DNA of 64,000 nucleotides from Terriglobales bacterium (GTDB lineage: Bacteria > Acidobacteriota > Terriglobia > Bryobacterales > Bryobacteraceae). Both the position numbers and the translations under genes were made by a program. The notes beneath the pieces are model-generated. The model saw only the letters and a list, made by a program, of their open reading frames with translations. It was not told the DNA's origin and made no database searches. Positions 25,038 through 34,251 of this stretch are shown piece after piece; the stretch's first letter is position 1, and the number at the start of each line of letters is the position of its first letter. The DNA lies in contig JAIXQP010000041.1 of assembly GCA_027485675.1 (NCBI GenBank), positions 62,001 to 126,000 on the forward strand. Direction: 5' to 3'.

Positions 25038-26219
25038 TCATTTGCCACAATCATCTAGGATGCGGGATCGGTCGAGATGCTTCCAGGCCGCCGAGCGGTG
25101 GAAGGTCTCTTCATACAATAGCCTGCCGGTGGCCCTCAATTTGGTTGCCAAAGCTTCATCTTGTAACAATCGCTGCACCGCGGCGAGGAACTCGGGCGCC
25201 GAATCGGCGAGCAGAAAATGCTCTCCGTCCCGTCCCGGCAGACCCTCCGCGCCAATTCGCGTTGAAACCACCGGGGTTCCGGCCGCCCACGCCTCCAGAA
25301 TTTTTACGCGCGTCCCGCTGCCGGCCAGCAGCGGCACTACGGCCACGGCCCCTTTGGCGATCTCCGCCACCGCGTCCTCCACCGCGCCCGTCAGTTCCAC
25401 CCGGTCCAAACCGGCCACCGAACCCCGCACCGCCTCCGGATTCATTCCGATGAGCCGCCAGCGCAGGCCGGCATCGTCCTTGCGCAGTCCGGGCCAGATC
25501 TCCCGCCCAAACCACGCCACCGCCTGCTGGTTGGGGTGATATTCGAGATTTCCCGAAAAAACCACCACCCGCTCCCGGCTCCCCTGCGGCAGCAGGCGCC
25601 AGGGTATCGTGTTGGGAAACACGGTCACCGGAAGGCCCGGCGCCAAACCCGCCACGCGTTCGGCGTCCCGCTCGGACGTCACTAGAGCGCGGCTGTACCG
25701 GGGCAGGTAGCGCCGCTCCAGTTGTTCGGAGAGCCCGGCGAATCGCCGGTGCGCCAGGCTCCCCGGCCAGGCCTCCGCCCGGCTGAGGCTGTGGAAGAAC
25801 TCGCTCTCCACGTTGTGCAGATCGCAGATCACCGACTCGCCAAAACTGCGGAGCAGGTCCACGTATGGACCTAGCCAGAAGTGTTCGACGAAGATGACAT
25901 CGTAGCGCTGACCCTGCAGCGCCGCGGCAATTTGCGATTCGAAGCCACTTAGCCGGTCGATCAGTGGCGGCACCCCACGGACGAATCGCCCGGCGTTGCG
26001 CAGCACCCGCGCCGGCAGCGAACGGCCATTGGCCGGCAGCGGAATGTGCCAGCAGCGGTCCACCGCGCCGGGCGGCGGGGAGCACGGGGCGAAGGTCAGC
26101 AGGTCGACCGCGGCTCCGTGATGCGCGGCATACTCCATCAACGAGGCAATCCGTTGCGCGCCACCGCCGAGCACGGGAAACGGGGATTCCGGAGTCAGAA
26201 AAAGGACGCGGCGAGACAA
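25038..26219 (-). CDS. Glycosyltransferase, GT4-like (sugar transferase of the glycan locus)
   Basis: A 393-residue GT-B glycosyltransferase. The N-terminus RVLFLTPESPFPVLGGGAQR and the C-terminal PLLAGSGTRVKILEAWAAGTPVV are typical of GT4 enzymes; the nucleotide-binding half begins near VVFSGNLEYHPN. I set the start at TTG 26219, four bases after the stop of the DinB gene; the frame is open to 26312 but that part lies inside the DinB gene and lacks a fold. It belongs to the same minus-strand series as the other transferases. The sugar specificity is unknown. Confidence 0.88.
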   Translation of the reverse strand: MSRRVLFLTPESPFPVLGGGAQRIASLMEYAAHHGAAVDLLTFAPCSPPPGAVDRCWHIPLPANGRSLPARVLRNAGRFVRGVPPLIDRLSGFESQIAAALQGQRYDVIFVEHFWLGPYVDLLRSFGESVICDLHNVESEFFHSLSRAEAWPGSLAHRRFAGLSEQLERRYLPRYSRALVTSERDAERVAGLAPGLPVTVFPNTIPWRLLPQGSRERVVVFSGNLEYHPNQQAVAWFGREIWPGLRKDDAGLRWRLIGMNPEAVRGSVAGLDRVELTGAVEDAVAEIAKGAVAVVPLLAGSGTRVKILEAWAAGTPVVSTRIGAEGLPGRDGEHFLLADSAPEFLAAVQRLLQDEALATKLRATGRLLYEETFHRSAAWKHLDRSRILDDCGK

Positions 26220-26223
26220 TCTT

Positions 26224-26727
26224 CTATTCTGCCCTTTCCTCAATCTGCGCAATATGGCGCCGCCCGTGCGCAGCCAGGAACAGGAGCCACTGATAGCCAT
26301 CGAACATGCCAATCATGGGGTGCGGGCAGCGGCCGTCCCGAAGCGGCAGGCTCGTCTGCTCAATCCATGCGTACAGGCTCTGCCGGAACGCCTGATAGGC
26401 CTCGCGGAACTCCGGCTCCGACTGCCAGCGCCCTTCCGGAAGCGTGGCCGCGGGCGCCTGGGCCGGCCGGCCTCGGCTGGCCACCCGGCGGAACAACTCC
26501 TCGTCGCTCAGCACCGGCGGAGCCGGATCATCGAATCGGAGCGCCGGGCTTTGGAGCAGACGGAACACCCGCCGGTCCGTCTTTTCAAGATGTTCGGCGA
26601 TCGCGGAGACGGACCACTCGCCCTCGGGCGCCGGTCGCTCCCAAGCCGCGCAAGCCGCGAGCAGCGCCGCTTCCTGATCTTTGAGTTCCCGCAGCAGCGT
26701 CGCCCGCTCTTCGCTCGTCAGTGCCAT
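26224..26727 (-). CDS. DinB-like four-helix metal-dependent protein
   Basis: A 167-residue protein of the DinB/YfiT superfamily, four-helix bundles with a divalent metal held by three His, often acting as thiol-dependent transferases or of unknown role. Typical features are the N-terminal SVSAIAEHLEKTDRR, where the His is a likely ligand, and the C-terminal LFLAAHGRRHIAQIEE with the second and third. It sits inside a glycosyltransferase series, four bases before one and nine after another, so it is co-transcribed, but its chemistry is probably unrelated to glycan assembly. Confidence 0.85.
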   Translation of the reverse strand: MALTSEERATLLRELKDQEAALLAACAAWERPAPEGEWSVSAIAEHLEKTDRRVFRLLQSPALRFDDPAPPVLSDEELFRRVASRGRPAQAPAATLPEGRWQSEPEFREAYQAFRQSLYAWIEQTSLPLRDGRCPHPMIGMFDGYQWLLFLAAHGRRHIAQIEERAE

Positions 26728-26736
26728 CTCTCCAGC

Positions 26737-27792
26737 CTAACCCCGCCGCATGGCTTCCTCATAAACGGCGTGGGTCTCCTGCGCCGTCCGCCGCCAATGG
26801 AACGCCGCCGCGCGGCGCAAACCGGCCTCGCGCCATGCCGCCAGCCGCGCGGGATCCTCAACGCAAGCGCACATGCCGTCGACCCAAGCCCGGACGTCCG
26901 TGGCGTCCCCCTGCCAGGCGGCGCCGCCGGCCACCTCCGTAACGGCCGGGTCGCGCGAGGTGAGCACCGCGGCGCCGGACTGCATCGCCTCCAGAATCGG
27001 CAACCCAAAGCCTTCATAAAGGCTCGGATACACAACCGCCAGGGCGTTCGCGTAAAGCGATGCCAGAGCGGCTTCGTCGACCGGGCCCGGCAACTGCAAT
27101 CCCTCCTCCGGAGCGAACACCGGCCCGTCTTCCCGCCGCCGCCCGGCGAGCACCAGCGGAATCCGGTGGCGGCGCCACACCTCCCGCCAAGCTTCGACGA
27201 GAAACGGCAGGTTCTTCCGTGGCTCCAGCGTCCCGACATAAAGAAAGTAGGGAGCCACCGCCGGGTCCCGCGGGCGCGGGCTGAAGCGGGAATCCGCCGC
27301 CAGCGGCACGGCCACCACCCGCTCGGGCCGCAACGCAAACCGGTCGATGGCCTCCCGGCGAATCGCCTCGCTCAGCGTCAGCACCATCGAGGCCCGGCCC
27401 AGCCGCAGCAGCCAGGGCGTCCGCTGCCGGACGCGATCCGCTCCGATGTGCCATCCCGCGTCCCGCCAGGGCGAAAGATCGTGCAGCGAAAGAACGCTCG
27501 GGCACGCGCGCAGGTACGGCACGGAAAAGTCGGTGCCGTGAAAGACATCCATCCGGAGCTGCCGGAGCGTGCGGGGCAGGCCCAGCGACCACCACTTCGA
27601 GGCAAACGCACCCGGCGGCGGAGTCGTCCAGTGCGCCGGCCACTCCGGCCGCCGCGGCACCGGCTGATCGCTCAGGAACTGATAGCAGTCCTCCGGAAAG
27701 CACTCCTCGAGCGCCCGCCGGAGCTCCACCAGATAGCGGGTGACGCCGCCGGTGGGGACGGTCAGCGGCGTCGCATCCAGGGCCACCCGCAT
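26737..27792 (-). CDS. Glycosyltransferase family 4-like
   Basis: A 351-residue GT-B glycosyltransferase with MRVALDATPLTVPTGGVTRY at the N-terminus, FLYVGTLEPRKNLPFLVEA at the start of the C-terminal domain, and the E-x7-E motif in EGFGLPILEAMQSG. It resembles the 379-residue transferase at 23877 in plan and may be a paralogue. It begins three bases after the stop of the sulfatase gene upstream and ends nine bases before the DinB gene. Cytoplasmic; the sugar is unknown. Confidence 0.92.
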   Translation of the reverse strand: MRVALDATPLTVPTGGVTRYLVELRRALEECFPEDCYQFLSDQPVPRRPEWPAHWTTPPPGAFASKWWSLGLPRTLRQLRMDVFHGTDFSVPYLRACPSVLSLHDLSPWRDAGWHIGADRVRQRTPWLLRLGRASMVLTLSEAIRREAIDRFALRPERVVAVPLAADSRFSPRPRDPAVAPYFLYVGTLEPRKNLPFLVEAWREVWRRHRIPLVLAGRRREDGPVFAPEEGLQLPGPVDEAALASLYANALAVVYPSLYEGFGLPILEAMQSGAAVLTSRDPAVTEVAGGAAWQGDATDVRAWVDGMCACVEDPARLAAWREAGLRRAAAFHWRRTAQETHAVYEEAMRRG

Positions 27793-28900
27793 CCGCTACG
27801 GCAGATCCTGCACAACCGTTTCGAGCAGCCGGGGCACGTAGCCGTTCAGCTTCTGGATCGCTCCCTTCTTCTGCTTGGGCAGGGCCGTGAGCTGCGTCTT
27901 CACCGGGGCGGCCTTCGCGTCAAGATAGTCGAGGGCGTTCAGCGCCTGTAGCGAGACGAAGATGCCTTGCTTCTCCTGATCGGCCAGTTCGACCAGGACC
28001 TCCAGCGCCGCCGGTAGATCCGCCGCGGCGCCATAGCGGCCAATCGCCTCGGCGGCGACAATGCGGACGGCCGGAGCCGGATCCTTCAAAAGGGGACGGA
28101 GAGGCGCCGCGTTCTGCCGGATCAGATGCCGCATCGCCGCCCAGTAGCGAACGGCGCTCTCGGGATCTTTCAGCCCCGCGGCCAGCTTCGCCGGGTCGGT
28201 CTCGGCCGCCATGGCCTGAATCCGGGGCAGGTTTTCCATCTTCTGCGCGGCATCGTACGGCGCGCCGCTGCCCGCTCGTTCATGAATCTCATTCTCCGGA
28301 AGGAATCCGATGTCGCGAATCCGCGCCGCCAGATCCTCCTGCGCCTTTCTTAACTTGGCCAGAATCGGCGCCATGCGAGCCTGCCCGGCCAGATTGTTCA
28401 CCTCGTCGCGGTCCGGGCGGAGATCGTAGAGCTCCTCAACCGGCTTGGTCTTCCAGAACTGCTGTTGCACCGCGGTGAGCTTGCCTTCCTTATAGAGCTT
28501 CTGCCAGACCTGCGTCGTGGGGGTCTCGAACATATACGCGATGTGCTGGGCGTAGATGCGGTGCGGCATGTAGTGCCGGAGATAGACATAGCGGCCGTCG
28601 GTGACGGAACGCACCATGTCGTAGCGCTCGTCCATGCGTCCGCGGAAGCCATAAACATAGGCCTGCCGCGGTTCCACGGCGGAGCCGAGGAAGGCGAACC
28701 CCTGATGGTAGCCGGGCTTGGGCAATCCGGCGAGCGAAAGCACCGTCGGCGCGAGGTCGACGAAGCTTACCGGCCGGTCGGTCGCGTCGCCGGGCCGGTA
28801 TTCGCTGGTCGCCAGAGCCTTCCACTTCTCCGGGATATGCACAATGAGCGGGACGCGGAGACCGGAATTGTAGGGCCACCGCTTACTGCGGGGCATGCCG
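27300..28900. other. GC-skew sign change (top strand C-rich to G-rich)
   Basis: Left of this zone the top strand has more C than G, and right of it mostly more G than C, whatever the direction of the genes. In 60-base lines counted by hand: 7501 (plus-strand gene) C 32, G 12; 22081 (minus-strand gene) C 32, G 15; 27781 C 23, G 17; 28081 C 19, G 20; 29041 G 28, C 11; 30121 (plus) G 27, C 12; 46081 (minus) G 32, C 11. The exact switch point needs a cumulative-skew calculation. Confidence 0.6.
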
Positions 28901-29604
28901 CTGCCGTGGTCGGAATAGAAGAAGACGATGGTGTTGTCGGCCAGGCCGTCCGCCTTCAGTTCGTCGAGAACCTTGCCGGCCAAGCCGTCCATCGTGTTGA
29001 CGTTGTCATAATGCTGGGCCCAATCCAGACGGACCTCCGGGGTGTCCGGGTGGTAGGCGGGGATGCGGACCTCATTAGGGTCTTGCCGCAGTTTGTGGGG
29101 CCGGGTGCGGATCTGGCTTTCGTGCGTGATGGTGAAGTTGAAGACCGAGAAGAAAGGCTGACCCGGCTTGCGTTTGCGCCAATGCGCCTTGTTGCTCGAT
29201 TCGTCCCAGACGGCGCCGGTGAGGTCGATGTTGTAGTCTTCCTTCGAATTGTTGGAGGTGTAGTAGCCGGCCTCGCGAAGCAGTTGCGGAAACATCTTCT
29301 GGCCGGCGCCCATCTTGGTCTGCGAGCGCATGTGCTCGGCACCGAGCGAGGGCGGATACATCCCCGAGATGATGGTGGTGCGCGCCGGGGCGCACACGGG
29401 CGCATTGGACCAGCAGCAGGTGTAGCGCAGGCTCTGTTCGGCTAAGGCGTCCAGGCGCGGAGTCGCCGCCACGCGGTCGCCGAAGCATCCCAACGAGGGG
29501 CTCATATCCTCGCAGGTGATCCACAGGATATTGGGCCGTTCCGGGGTCTGCGCCGGGAGGGCGGAGGCGGCCGCTAGGGTCGAAAGGAAGTGCCGTCGCT
29601 GCAT
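27796..29604 (-). CDS. Sulfatase (formylglycine-dependent) with C-terminal HEAT-like region
   Basis: A 602-residue sulfatase-family hydrolase that would remove sulfate esters, probably from glycans. The sulfatase signature is VCAPARTTIISG, where Cys71 of the C-x-P-x-R motif would become formylglycine. Metal-site motifs follow: NILWITCEDMSP at the N-terminus and FFYSDHGSGMPRSKRWPYN in the middle. The last 130 residues (RHLIRQNAAPLRPLLKD, VAAEAIGRYGAA) look like HEAT repeats, an addition seen in some acidobacterial sulfatases. The start at ATG 29604 gives a signal MQRRHFLSTLAAASALPAQ; ATG 29622 is the alternative. No maturation enzyme gene is in the window. Confidence 0.92.
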   Translation of the reverse strand: MQRRHFLSTLAAASALPAQTPERPNILWITCEDMSPSLGCFGDRVAATPRLDALAEQSLRYTCCWSNAPVCAPARTTIISGMYPPSLGAEHMRSQTKMGAGQKMFPQLLREAGYYTSNNSKEDYNIDLTGAVWDESSNKAHWRKRKPGQPFFSVFNFTITHESQIRTRPHKLRQDPNEVRIPAYHPDTPEVRLDWAQHYDNVNTMDGLAGKVLDELKADGLADNTIVFFYSDHGSGMPRSKRWPYNSGLRVPLIVHIPEKWKALATSEYRPGDATDRPVSFVDLAPTVLSLAGLPKPGYHQGFAFLGSAVEPRQAYVYGFRGRMDERYDMVRSVTDGRYVYLRHYMPHRIYAQHIAYMFETPTTQVWQKLYKEGKLTAVQQQFWKTKPVEELYDLRPDRDEVNNLAGQARMAPILAKLRKAQEDLAARIRDIGFLPENEIHERAGSGAPYDAAQKMENLPRIQAMAAETDPAKLAAGLKDPESAVRYWAAMRHLIRQNAAPLRPLLKDPAPAVRIVAAEAIGRYGAAADLPAALEVLVELADQEKQGIFVSLQALNALDYLDAKAAPVKTQLTALPKQKKGAIQKLNGYVPRLLETVVQDLP

Positions 29605-29674
29605 TCCACTCGTTTGTATCATAAGGGGAATCCCGGGGTGTGAAATGCCGCCGGGAATTCTTACACTGGTGGAT

Positions 29675-29680
29675 TATAAT
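29675..29680 (+). promoter_or_regulatory. -10 element of the PEGA gene promoter
   Basis: A perfect TATAAT at 29675-29680, 34 bases before the GTG start at 29714, followed by the ribosome-binding site AAGGAG at 29702-29707. No good -35 box is seen at the expected distance, so the promoter may depend on an activator or another sigma factor. Confidence 0.45.
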
Positions 29681-29713
29681 CATCGTGTACTGCCGCGCCC
29701 TAAGGAGCCCTTT

Positions 29714-32068
29714 GTGAGTCAGAACCCTGCCCAGCGTGATGCCCTTCTCAACGAGCTCCGGCGTTTGGATGCACAGGTAGGCTCCGCCAAGTCGATTGAC
29801 GATCTGAAGCCCATCTACTACCGGCTCGAAGAGATCGGCCAAGCCTTTCCGGGCGATGGGGGTATGCAGGCCGCCATTACCGACGTGCGCAACAAGATGG
29901 TGTCGTTCGGCCAGCGCTTAATGGAGATGCAGAGCACCGCCGAGCGGGAAGCCGCGGCCAAGATGCCGGGCGGGGCTTTTGCGCCGCCGGCGGCGCTTCC
30001 GACACAAGTGTTTCCCAGTGGCTCGGTGTCCACTCCTCCTCCGCCCCAGAGCTACGCCCCGGCATCAAAAACCCCGCCGCCTCCTTCGGCCCCGCCTCCG
30101 TTTAACTGGAAGCGCGCCGTGGCGGTGGGTGGCGTGGTCGGGCTGCTGATTGCGGCCGGGGGCATTTATACGATTCGCAACGCCCAGAAGAAGGCGGAAG
30201 AGCAGAAGCAGGTCGCCGACGGCGCGTCGAGCATCGCCATCAAAACTTCGCCGGCGGGTGCTTCGATCCGCGTGAACGGCGAAGTGAAATGCACCTCCAA
30301 CTGCAATATTGAACTGCCGACGGGTACCTACGAAGTGCTGGCGGTGATGCCGGGTTACGAGTCGGCCAGCAGTCCGTTGAATGTGGTGGGCGGGACGCCG
30401 GGCGAAGTTTCGCTGACGTTGCAGCCGATGCCGCTTTCCGTCCGCATGTTTACCGACTTGCAAGCCGGTAAGGTAACGCTCGACGGGAATCCACTGGGCG
30501 ATCTGCAAGACGGGCAGTTGGTGCTCGACCGGGTCTCCCCCGGCAAGCATACGGTGAAGGTGACGAATCAGAGCACGGAGGCCTCCTTCGATTTTGAGTC
30601 GCAACTCGGCCAACCGCCCGTGATCGTAGGGCCCGTGGTGGCCAAGAACGTTTTGGCGATTGTGGTTTCGAACGCCGGAAAGTCGGCCAAGGTGCACTCG
30701 TCGGCCAACGTGAAGGTACAGGTGGATGGCACGGCCGCCGGGGATGCGGGTGCGGCGGGGTTGGCTCTCGACAACCTCGCACCGGGAGACCGCGAATTGA
30801 CGATTAACGATGGGTCGGTGGACCGGAAGCTGCTCGTGTCGGTCGGGGCGCAGCCTACGTTGACGGCCTATTTGAAGCTCGATGTGAATTTGGGCAGCTT
30901 GTACGTGGCGGCGGGCGATCTGGACGATGTGACGGTGTTCTTGAACAACACCGAATTGAAACGCAAGACCAAGGGCGGCCAGTTACGGCTGCTCGGCCTG
31001 CCGGTTCGTCAGTATATGGTCCGGGTGGTGAAGGACGGGTACACGGCGGAAGCCGCCAAGCCGGCGAACGTGACCAAAGGCCAGGAGACGCGCGTGGAGT
31101 TCGCCCTGAAGGCGATTCCGAAGCTCGCGAATTTGCGCATCGCCGGCGCGACGCCCGGCACCGCCGTGGTGCTCGACGGCCAAGGGCTGGGCATCATTGC
31201 CGCCGACGGTACCTATACCTCGTCGACGATCACTCCCGGCGAACATACCGTGGAACTCCGGAAGGAGACGTTTGTGCCAAAGCGGAATCCGCGGCAGTTC
31301 CGCGCGGGAGAGACGGTGGAACTCAGCGGGGCCGATGTGACGCTGGTCGCGGCGGCATCTTCGATTCGCGTGAATGTGAAGCCGGCGACCGCTCAGATCT
31401 TCTATCGCAAGAGCGATGAGACCCAGTTGCGCCAGGCCAACGGCAACACGATCAATGTCGGCGCCGGAACGTGGGTAGTGGTCGCCAAGGCGGCCAACTT
31501 CGTGGATGGGACGACGACAGTGCAGGTGGCGTCCGGCGAGAACAAAGCCGTGGAGATTGCTCTCAAAGAAGCGCCGAAGGTGGTCACCAAGAAACTCGGC
31601 ACCATGCTCGAATGGGAGCAGCCCGGCGAATGGGTGCAGCAGGAAGGCTGGACGGTGCACAAGGGCGGAAACTTCGTGCTCTATGGCATCACGCCGCCGA
31701 ACGGGGCGTTCACCTTCAATATCGCCCTGCTTAAAGGCCGGCGTCTGCAGTGGTTCGCCAACTACACGGATGCGAAGAACCATGTGCTCTATCAACTGGA
31801 CCGCAAGAACTTCTTCCGCCGGGATGTCGTAAACGGACGGTCGAGCGAGTATAAGGTCGGCCATTCTCTCGAAAAGCAGGAGAGCTATACGATCCGTATC
31901 GATATCGCGCCGGGCGCCGTGAAACACTCGCTGCATAACGGGAGCGAGTGGATTGAGATGGACACGTTTACCTCGCCCGGCCGCAACCTGACGGAAGGTA
32001 AGTTCGGCCTCTACATCCCGGGCAACGACGTGTTCGGACTCAGCAACTTCCGCTTTAACCCCAGATAA
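29714..32068 (+). CDS. Membrane-anchored PEGA-repeat protein with C-terminal lectin-like domain
   Basis: A 784-residue single-span protein. I set the start at GTG 29714, behind AAGGAG; the frame is open upstream but that part is a shadow of the sulfatase. Residues 1-85 are a charged helical cytoplasmic domain, then comes a Pro-rich stretch (PPPPQSYAPASKTPPPP) and one membrane span (VAVGGVVGLLIAAGGIYTI, about residue 140). Outside are several PEGA-type beta repeats (SPAGASIRVNGEV, KVTLDGNPLGDL, GTAVVLDGQGLGI). The last 150 residues (EWEQPGEWVQQEGWTVHKGG to FGLSNFRF) resemble a DUF1080/concanavalin sandwich. A surface-binding or envelope role is likely; no enzyme motif is seen. Confidence 0.85.
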   Translation: MSQNPAQRDALLNELRRLDAQVGSAKSIDDLKPIYYRLEEIGQAFPGDGGMQAAITDVRNKMVSFGQRLMEMQSTAEREAAAKMPGGAFAPPAALPTQVFPSGSVSTPPPPQSYAPASKTPPPPSAPPPFNWKRAVAVGGVVGLLIAAGGIYTIRNAQKKAEEQKQVADGASSIAIKTSPAGASIRVNGEVKCTSNCNIELPTGTYEVLAVMPGYESASSPLNVVGGTPGEVSLTLQPMPLSVRMFTDLQAGKVTLDGNPLGDLQDGQLVLDRVSPGKHTVKVTNQSTEASFDFESQLGQPPVIVGPVVAKNVLAIVVSNAGKSAKVHSSANVKVQVDGTAAGDAGAAGLALDNLAPGDRELTINDGSVDRKLLVSVGAQPTLTAYLKLDVNLGSLYVAAGDLDDVTVFLNNTELKRKTKGGQLRLLGLPVRQYMVRVVKDGYTAEAAKPANVTKGQETRVEFALKAIPKLANLRIAGATPGTAVVLDGQGLGIIAADGTYTSSTITPGEHTVELRKETFVPKRNPRQFRAGETVELSGADVTLVAAASSIRVNVKPATAQIFYRKSDETQLRQANGNTINVGAGTWVVVAKAANFVDGTTTVQVASGENKAVEIALKEAPKVVTKKLGTMLEWEQPGEWVQQEGWTVHKGGNFVLYGITPPNGAFTFNIALLKGRRLQWFANYTDAKNHVLYQLDRKNFFRRDVVNGRSSEYKVGHSLEKQESYTIRIDIAPGAVKHSLHNGSEWIEMDTFTSPGRNLTEGKFGLYIPGNDVFGLSNFRFNPR

Positions 32069-32070
32069 CC

Positions 32071-32913
32071 ATGCCTATCGGCGTTAACTCTTTCCTTTGG
32101 ACGGCCAACTTCACCGAGGCCCACCTGCCCTTGATCGCCCGCGCCAAAGAACTTGGCATGGACGGGATCGAGATGGGAGTCTTCGATTTCGCGAACTTTC
32201 CGGCCGCCGCCGTGCGGCAGGAGTTGGCGGCGCAGGAGATGACGGGGCTCGTCTGCACCGCGTTGACGGGCGACCAGAGTCTGGGCACGGACGACCCGGC
32301 GATTCGCGCGGCGACGCTTGAGTTTCTCCGGGCGGCGATCCGCGGCGCGGCGACGGCCGGCATTTCGATGGTCGCCGGGCCCTTCTGTTCCGCCGTCGGA
32401 TTGCTGCCGGGACGCCGCCGGACCGCGGACGAATGGCAACGGGCCATCGAAGGATTGCAGGAGCTCGCGCCAGTTTGCCGCGAACACGGCGTGCGGTTGG
32501 CCGTGGAGCCGTTAAATCGGTTTGAGACCTATTTTCTGAATACGGCGGCGGACGCCAAGGCGTTGATTGACGCGGTGGGGGCGCCGGAGATCGGGGTGCT
32601 CTATGACACCTTCCACGCCAATATTGAAGAAAAGAACCAGGCCGACGCGATCCGGCTGCTGGGGTCCCGGATCTTTCACGTCCATACCTGCGAGAACGAC
32701 CGCGGAACGCCGGGCACGGGGCCGGTTGACTGGATCGGCGTGGTCGGCGCGCTGCGGGAGATCGAGTACAACGGCTGGTGCGTGATTGAGACCTTCGGGC
32801 CGGCTATCAAGGAGATCGCCGCGGCGGCCTGCATTTGGCGGGATCTGGCGGAGAGTCCCGAAGACATTCCGCGTCTCGGCGCGGAGAACCTGCGGTCTCT
32901 TGGCGTGCTTTAG
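32071..32913 (+). CDS. Sugar isomerase/epimerase, D-tagatose 3-epimerase-like TIM barrel
   Basis: A 280-residue TIM-barrel enzyme of the AP-endonuclease-2 superfamily, closest by motif to ketose 3-epimerases (tagatose/psicose type). The four expected metal ligands are present: Glu in VEPLNRFETYF, Asp in LYDTFHANIEE, His in FHVHTCENDRGTPGTG and Glu in CVIETFG. The ENDRGTPG loop is a hallmark of this subgroup. It starts two bases after the PEGA gene and overlaps the convergent AAA gene by four bases. The true substrate could be any ketohexose or related sugar. Cytoplasmic. Confidence 0.9.
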   Translation: MPIGVNSFLWTANFTEAHLPLIARAKELGMDGIEMGVFDFANFPAAAVRQELAAQEMTGLVCTALTGDQSLGTDDPAIRAATLEFLRAAIRGAATAGISMVAGPFCSAVGLLPGRRRTADEWQRAIEGLQELAPVCREHGVRLAVEPLNRFETYFLNTAADAKALIDAVGAPEIGVLYDTFHANIEEKNQADAIRLLGSRIFHVHTCENDRGTPGTGPVDWIGVVGALREIEYNGWCVIETFGPAIKEIAAAACIWRDLAESPEDIPRLGAENLRSLGVL

Positions 32914-34175
32914 CCCTTGGCGAAATAGAGGGCGGTGGCGCGTTCGAGGTCGGCCTTCGTCATCTGGATAGGCCGGTTTTCGTACTGGGAGATGGACGAC
33001 AGGATGTTGCAGATGTCCGTCGGATAGCAGGCGCGCAGTTCCGTGCGCCCTTCGCGCAGGCAGAGCCGGCGGAGATACTCGGCGCTATCGGGTTCGGTGG
33101 GAACGCGGCGCGCGGCGACAACCCGGTCGAAGATCTGGTCGAAGACCTGGGGCGTAACGCTTTCGACGTAGATCTTGTTCGGGATACGGCGCAGGAACGC
33201 TTCGTCGGCCAGATCGCTGGGGTCCAGGTTGGTGGAGAAGACGACGAGGAGTTCAAAGGGGATCTGGAACTTCACGCCGTAACGGAGCGTGAGGTAGTCG
33301 ACTCGCCGGTCAAGCGGCACGATCCAGCGGTTGAGCAGATCGCGGGGTGACATCAACTGGCGGCCGAAGTCGTCGACGATGAAGAGGCCGTTGTTGGCTT
33401 TCATCTGCAGCGGGGCGGAGTAGATGCCGCTCGACTCATCAAGCCGGAGTTCGAGCATGGACGGGATGAGTTCGCCACCGACGACGATGCAGGGACGGCG
33501 GCAGAGGACCCAGCGCGGATCGATCTCGTTGTCCTCCGCCGGCACGGCATGGTGGACGACGGGATCGTAGATGCTGATGATCTGGTTATCGACCTCGACG
33601 GCGTAGGGGATCATCACCGCGTCCTGATAGACGCGAAGCATGCGTTCGGCCAGGCTGGTTTTGCCATTGCCGGAGGGGCCGTAGACGAAGATCGAGCTCT
33701 GGGCGATCAGTGCGGGACCGAGTTGGTCGAGCAGCCGGTCCGGCACGACCAGATCGCCGAAAGCCTGGCGGAGGACGCGCCGGTCCACGTGCACTTTGGC
33801 GGACTGAGCGCGGACGGCGGCGTGGTAGTCGTTCAGCGAAACGGGGCAAGCGCCGGCATACTGGCTAATCTGGAAGCGTTCGCTGGCGGTCTGCCGGCCG
33901 GCGACGGAAAGGACGAAGGTGTAGTCGTTGCCGCTCATGCCCTTGACCTCGACCATCTGTTGCGCCCGCATGTAACGGAAGATATGGTCGACGACGGGTA
34001 CCGAGATGCGCAGCTTCTGCGCCATGGCCGTGAGACTGCTGGTGCCTTCGAGCATCAAGCGGCGCAGCACCAGGTCGAGTACCAGGTTTTCCCGGACCCC
34101 CAAAGTAGCGAGGTCCATCGGAATTGGCGGCGCGAATCCTGCCGGCAGCGAGGCACCTATGGAGAGCGGGGACAT
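32910..34175 (-). CDS. AAA-type ATPase with N-terminal winged-helix-like domain
   Basis: A 421-residue protein. Residues 15-85 look like a helix-turn-helix domain (GVRENLVLDLVLRRLMLEGT and LRISVPVVDHIFRYMRAQ). The ATPase core has Walker A YGPSGNGKTSLAERM, Walker B-like NGLFIVDDFGRQ and a later arginine-rich RRIPNKIYVESV. Similar acidobacterial proteins are described only as ATPases. It starts back to back with the secretin-like gene; several starts are possible (GTG 34184, ATG 34181, ATG 34175), and I favour 34175 because AAAGG lies nine bases upstream. It could be a regulator or a secretion-linked motor. Confidence 0.82.
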   Translation of the reverse strand: MSPLSIGASLPAGFAPPIPMDLATLGVRENLVLDLVLRRLMLEGTSSLTAMAQKLRISVPVVDHIFRYMRAQQMVEVKGMSGNDYTFVLSVAGRQTASERFQISQYAGACPVSLNDYHAAVRAQSAKVHVDRRVLRQAFGDLVVPDRLLDQLGPALIAQSSIFVYGPSGNGKTSLAERMLRVYQDAVMIPYAVEVDNQIISIYDPVVHHAVPAEDNEIDPRWVLCRRPCIVVGGELIPSMLELRLDESSGIYSAPLQMKANNGLFIVDDFGRQLMSPRDLLNRWIVPLDRRVDYLTLRYGVKFQIPFELLVVFSTNLDPSDLADEAFLRRIPNKIYVESVTPQVFDQIFDRVVAARRVPTEPDSAEYLRRLCLREGRTELRACYPTDICNILSSISQYENRPIQMTKADLERATALYFAKG

Positions 34176-34251
34176 CCACATCACCTTTCGATCGGCCGCA
34201 AGCCTGAGAAACTTTAGTCCACGAATCCGGGTCTGGGTACGTCTTCCTTGC

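Noticed and set aside
27000-29000. Replication origin at the GC-skew change
   Set aside because: No cluster of DnaA boxes, no AT-rich unwinding element and no dnaA, dnaN or parAB genes are visible, so I report only the skew change, not an origin.
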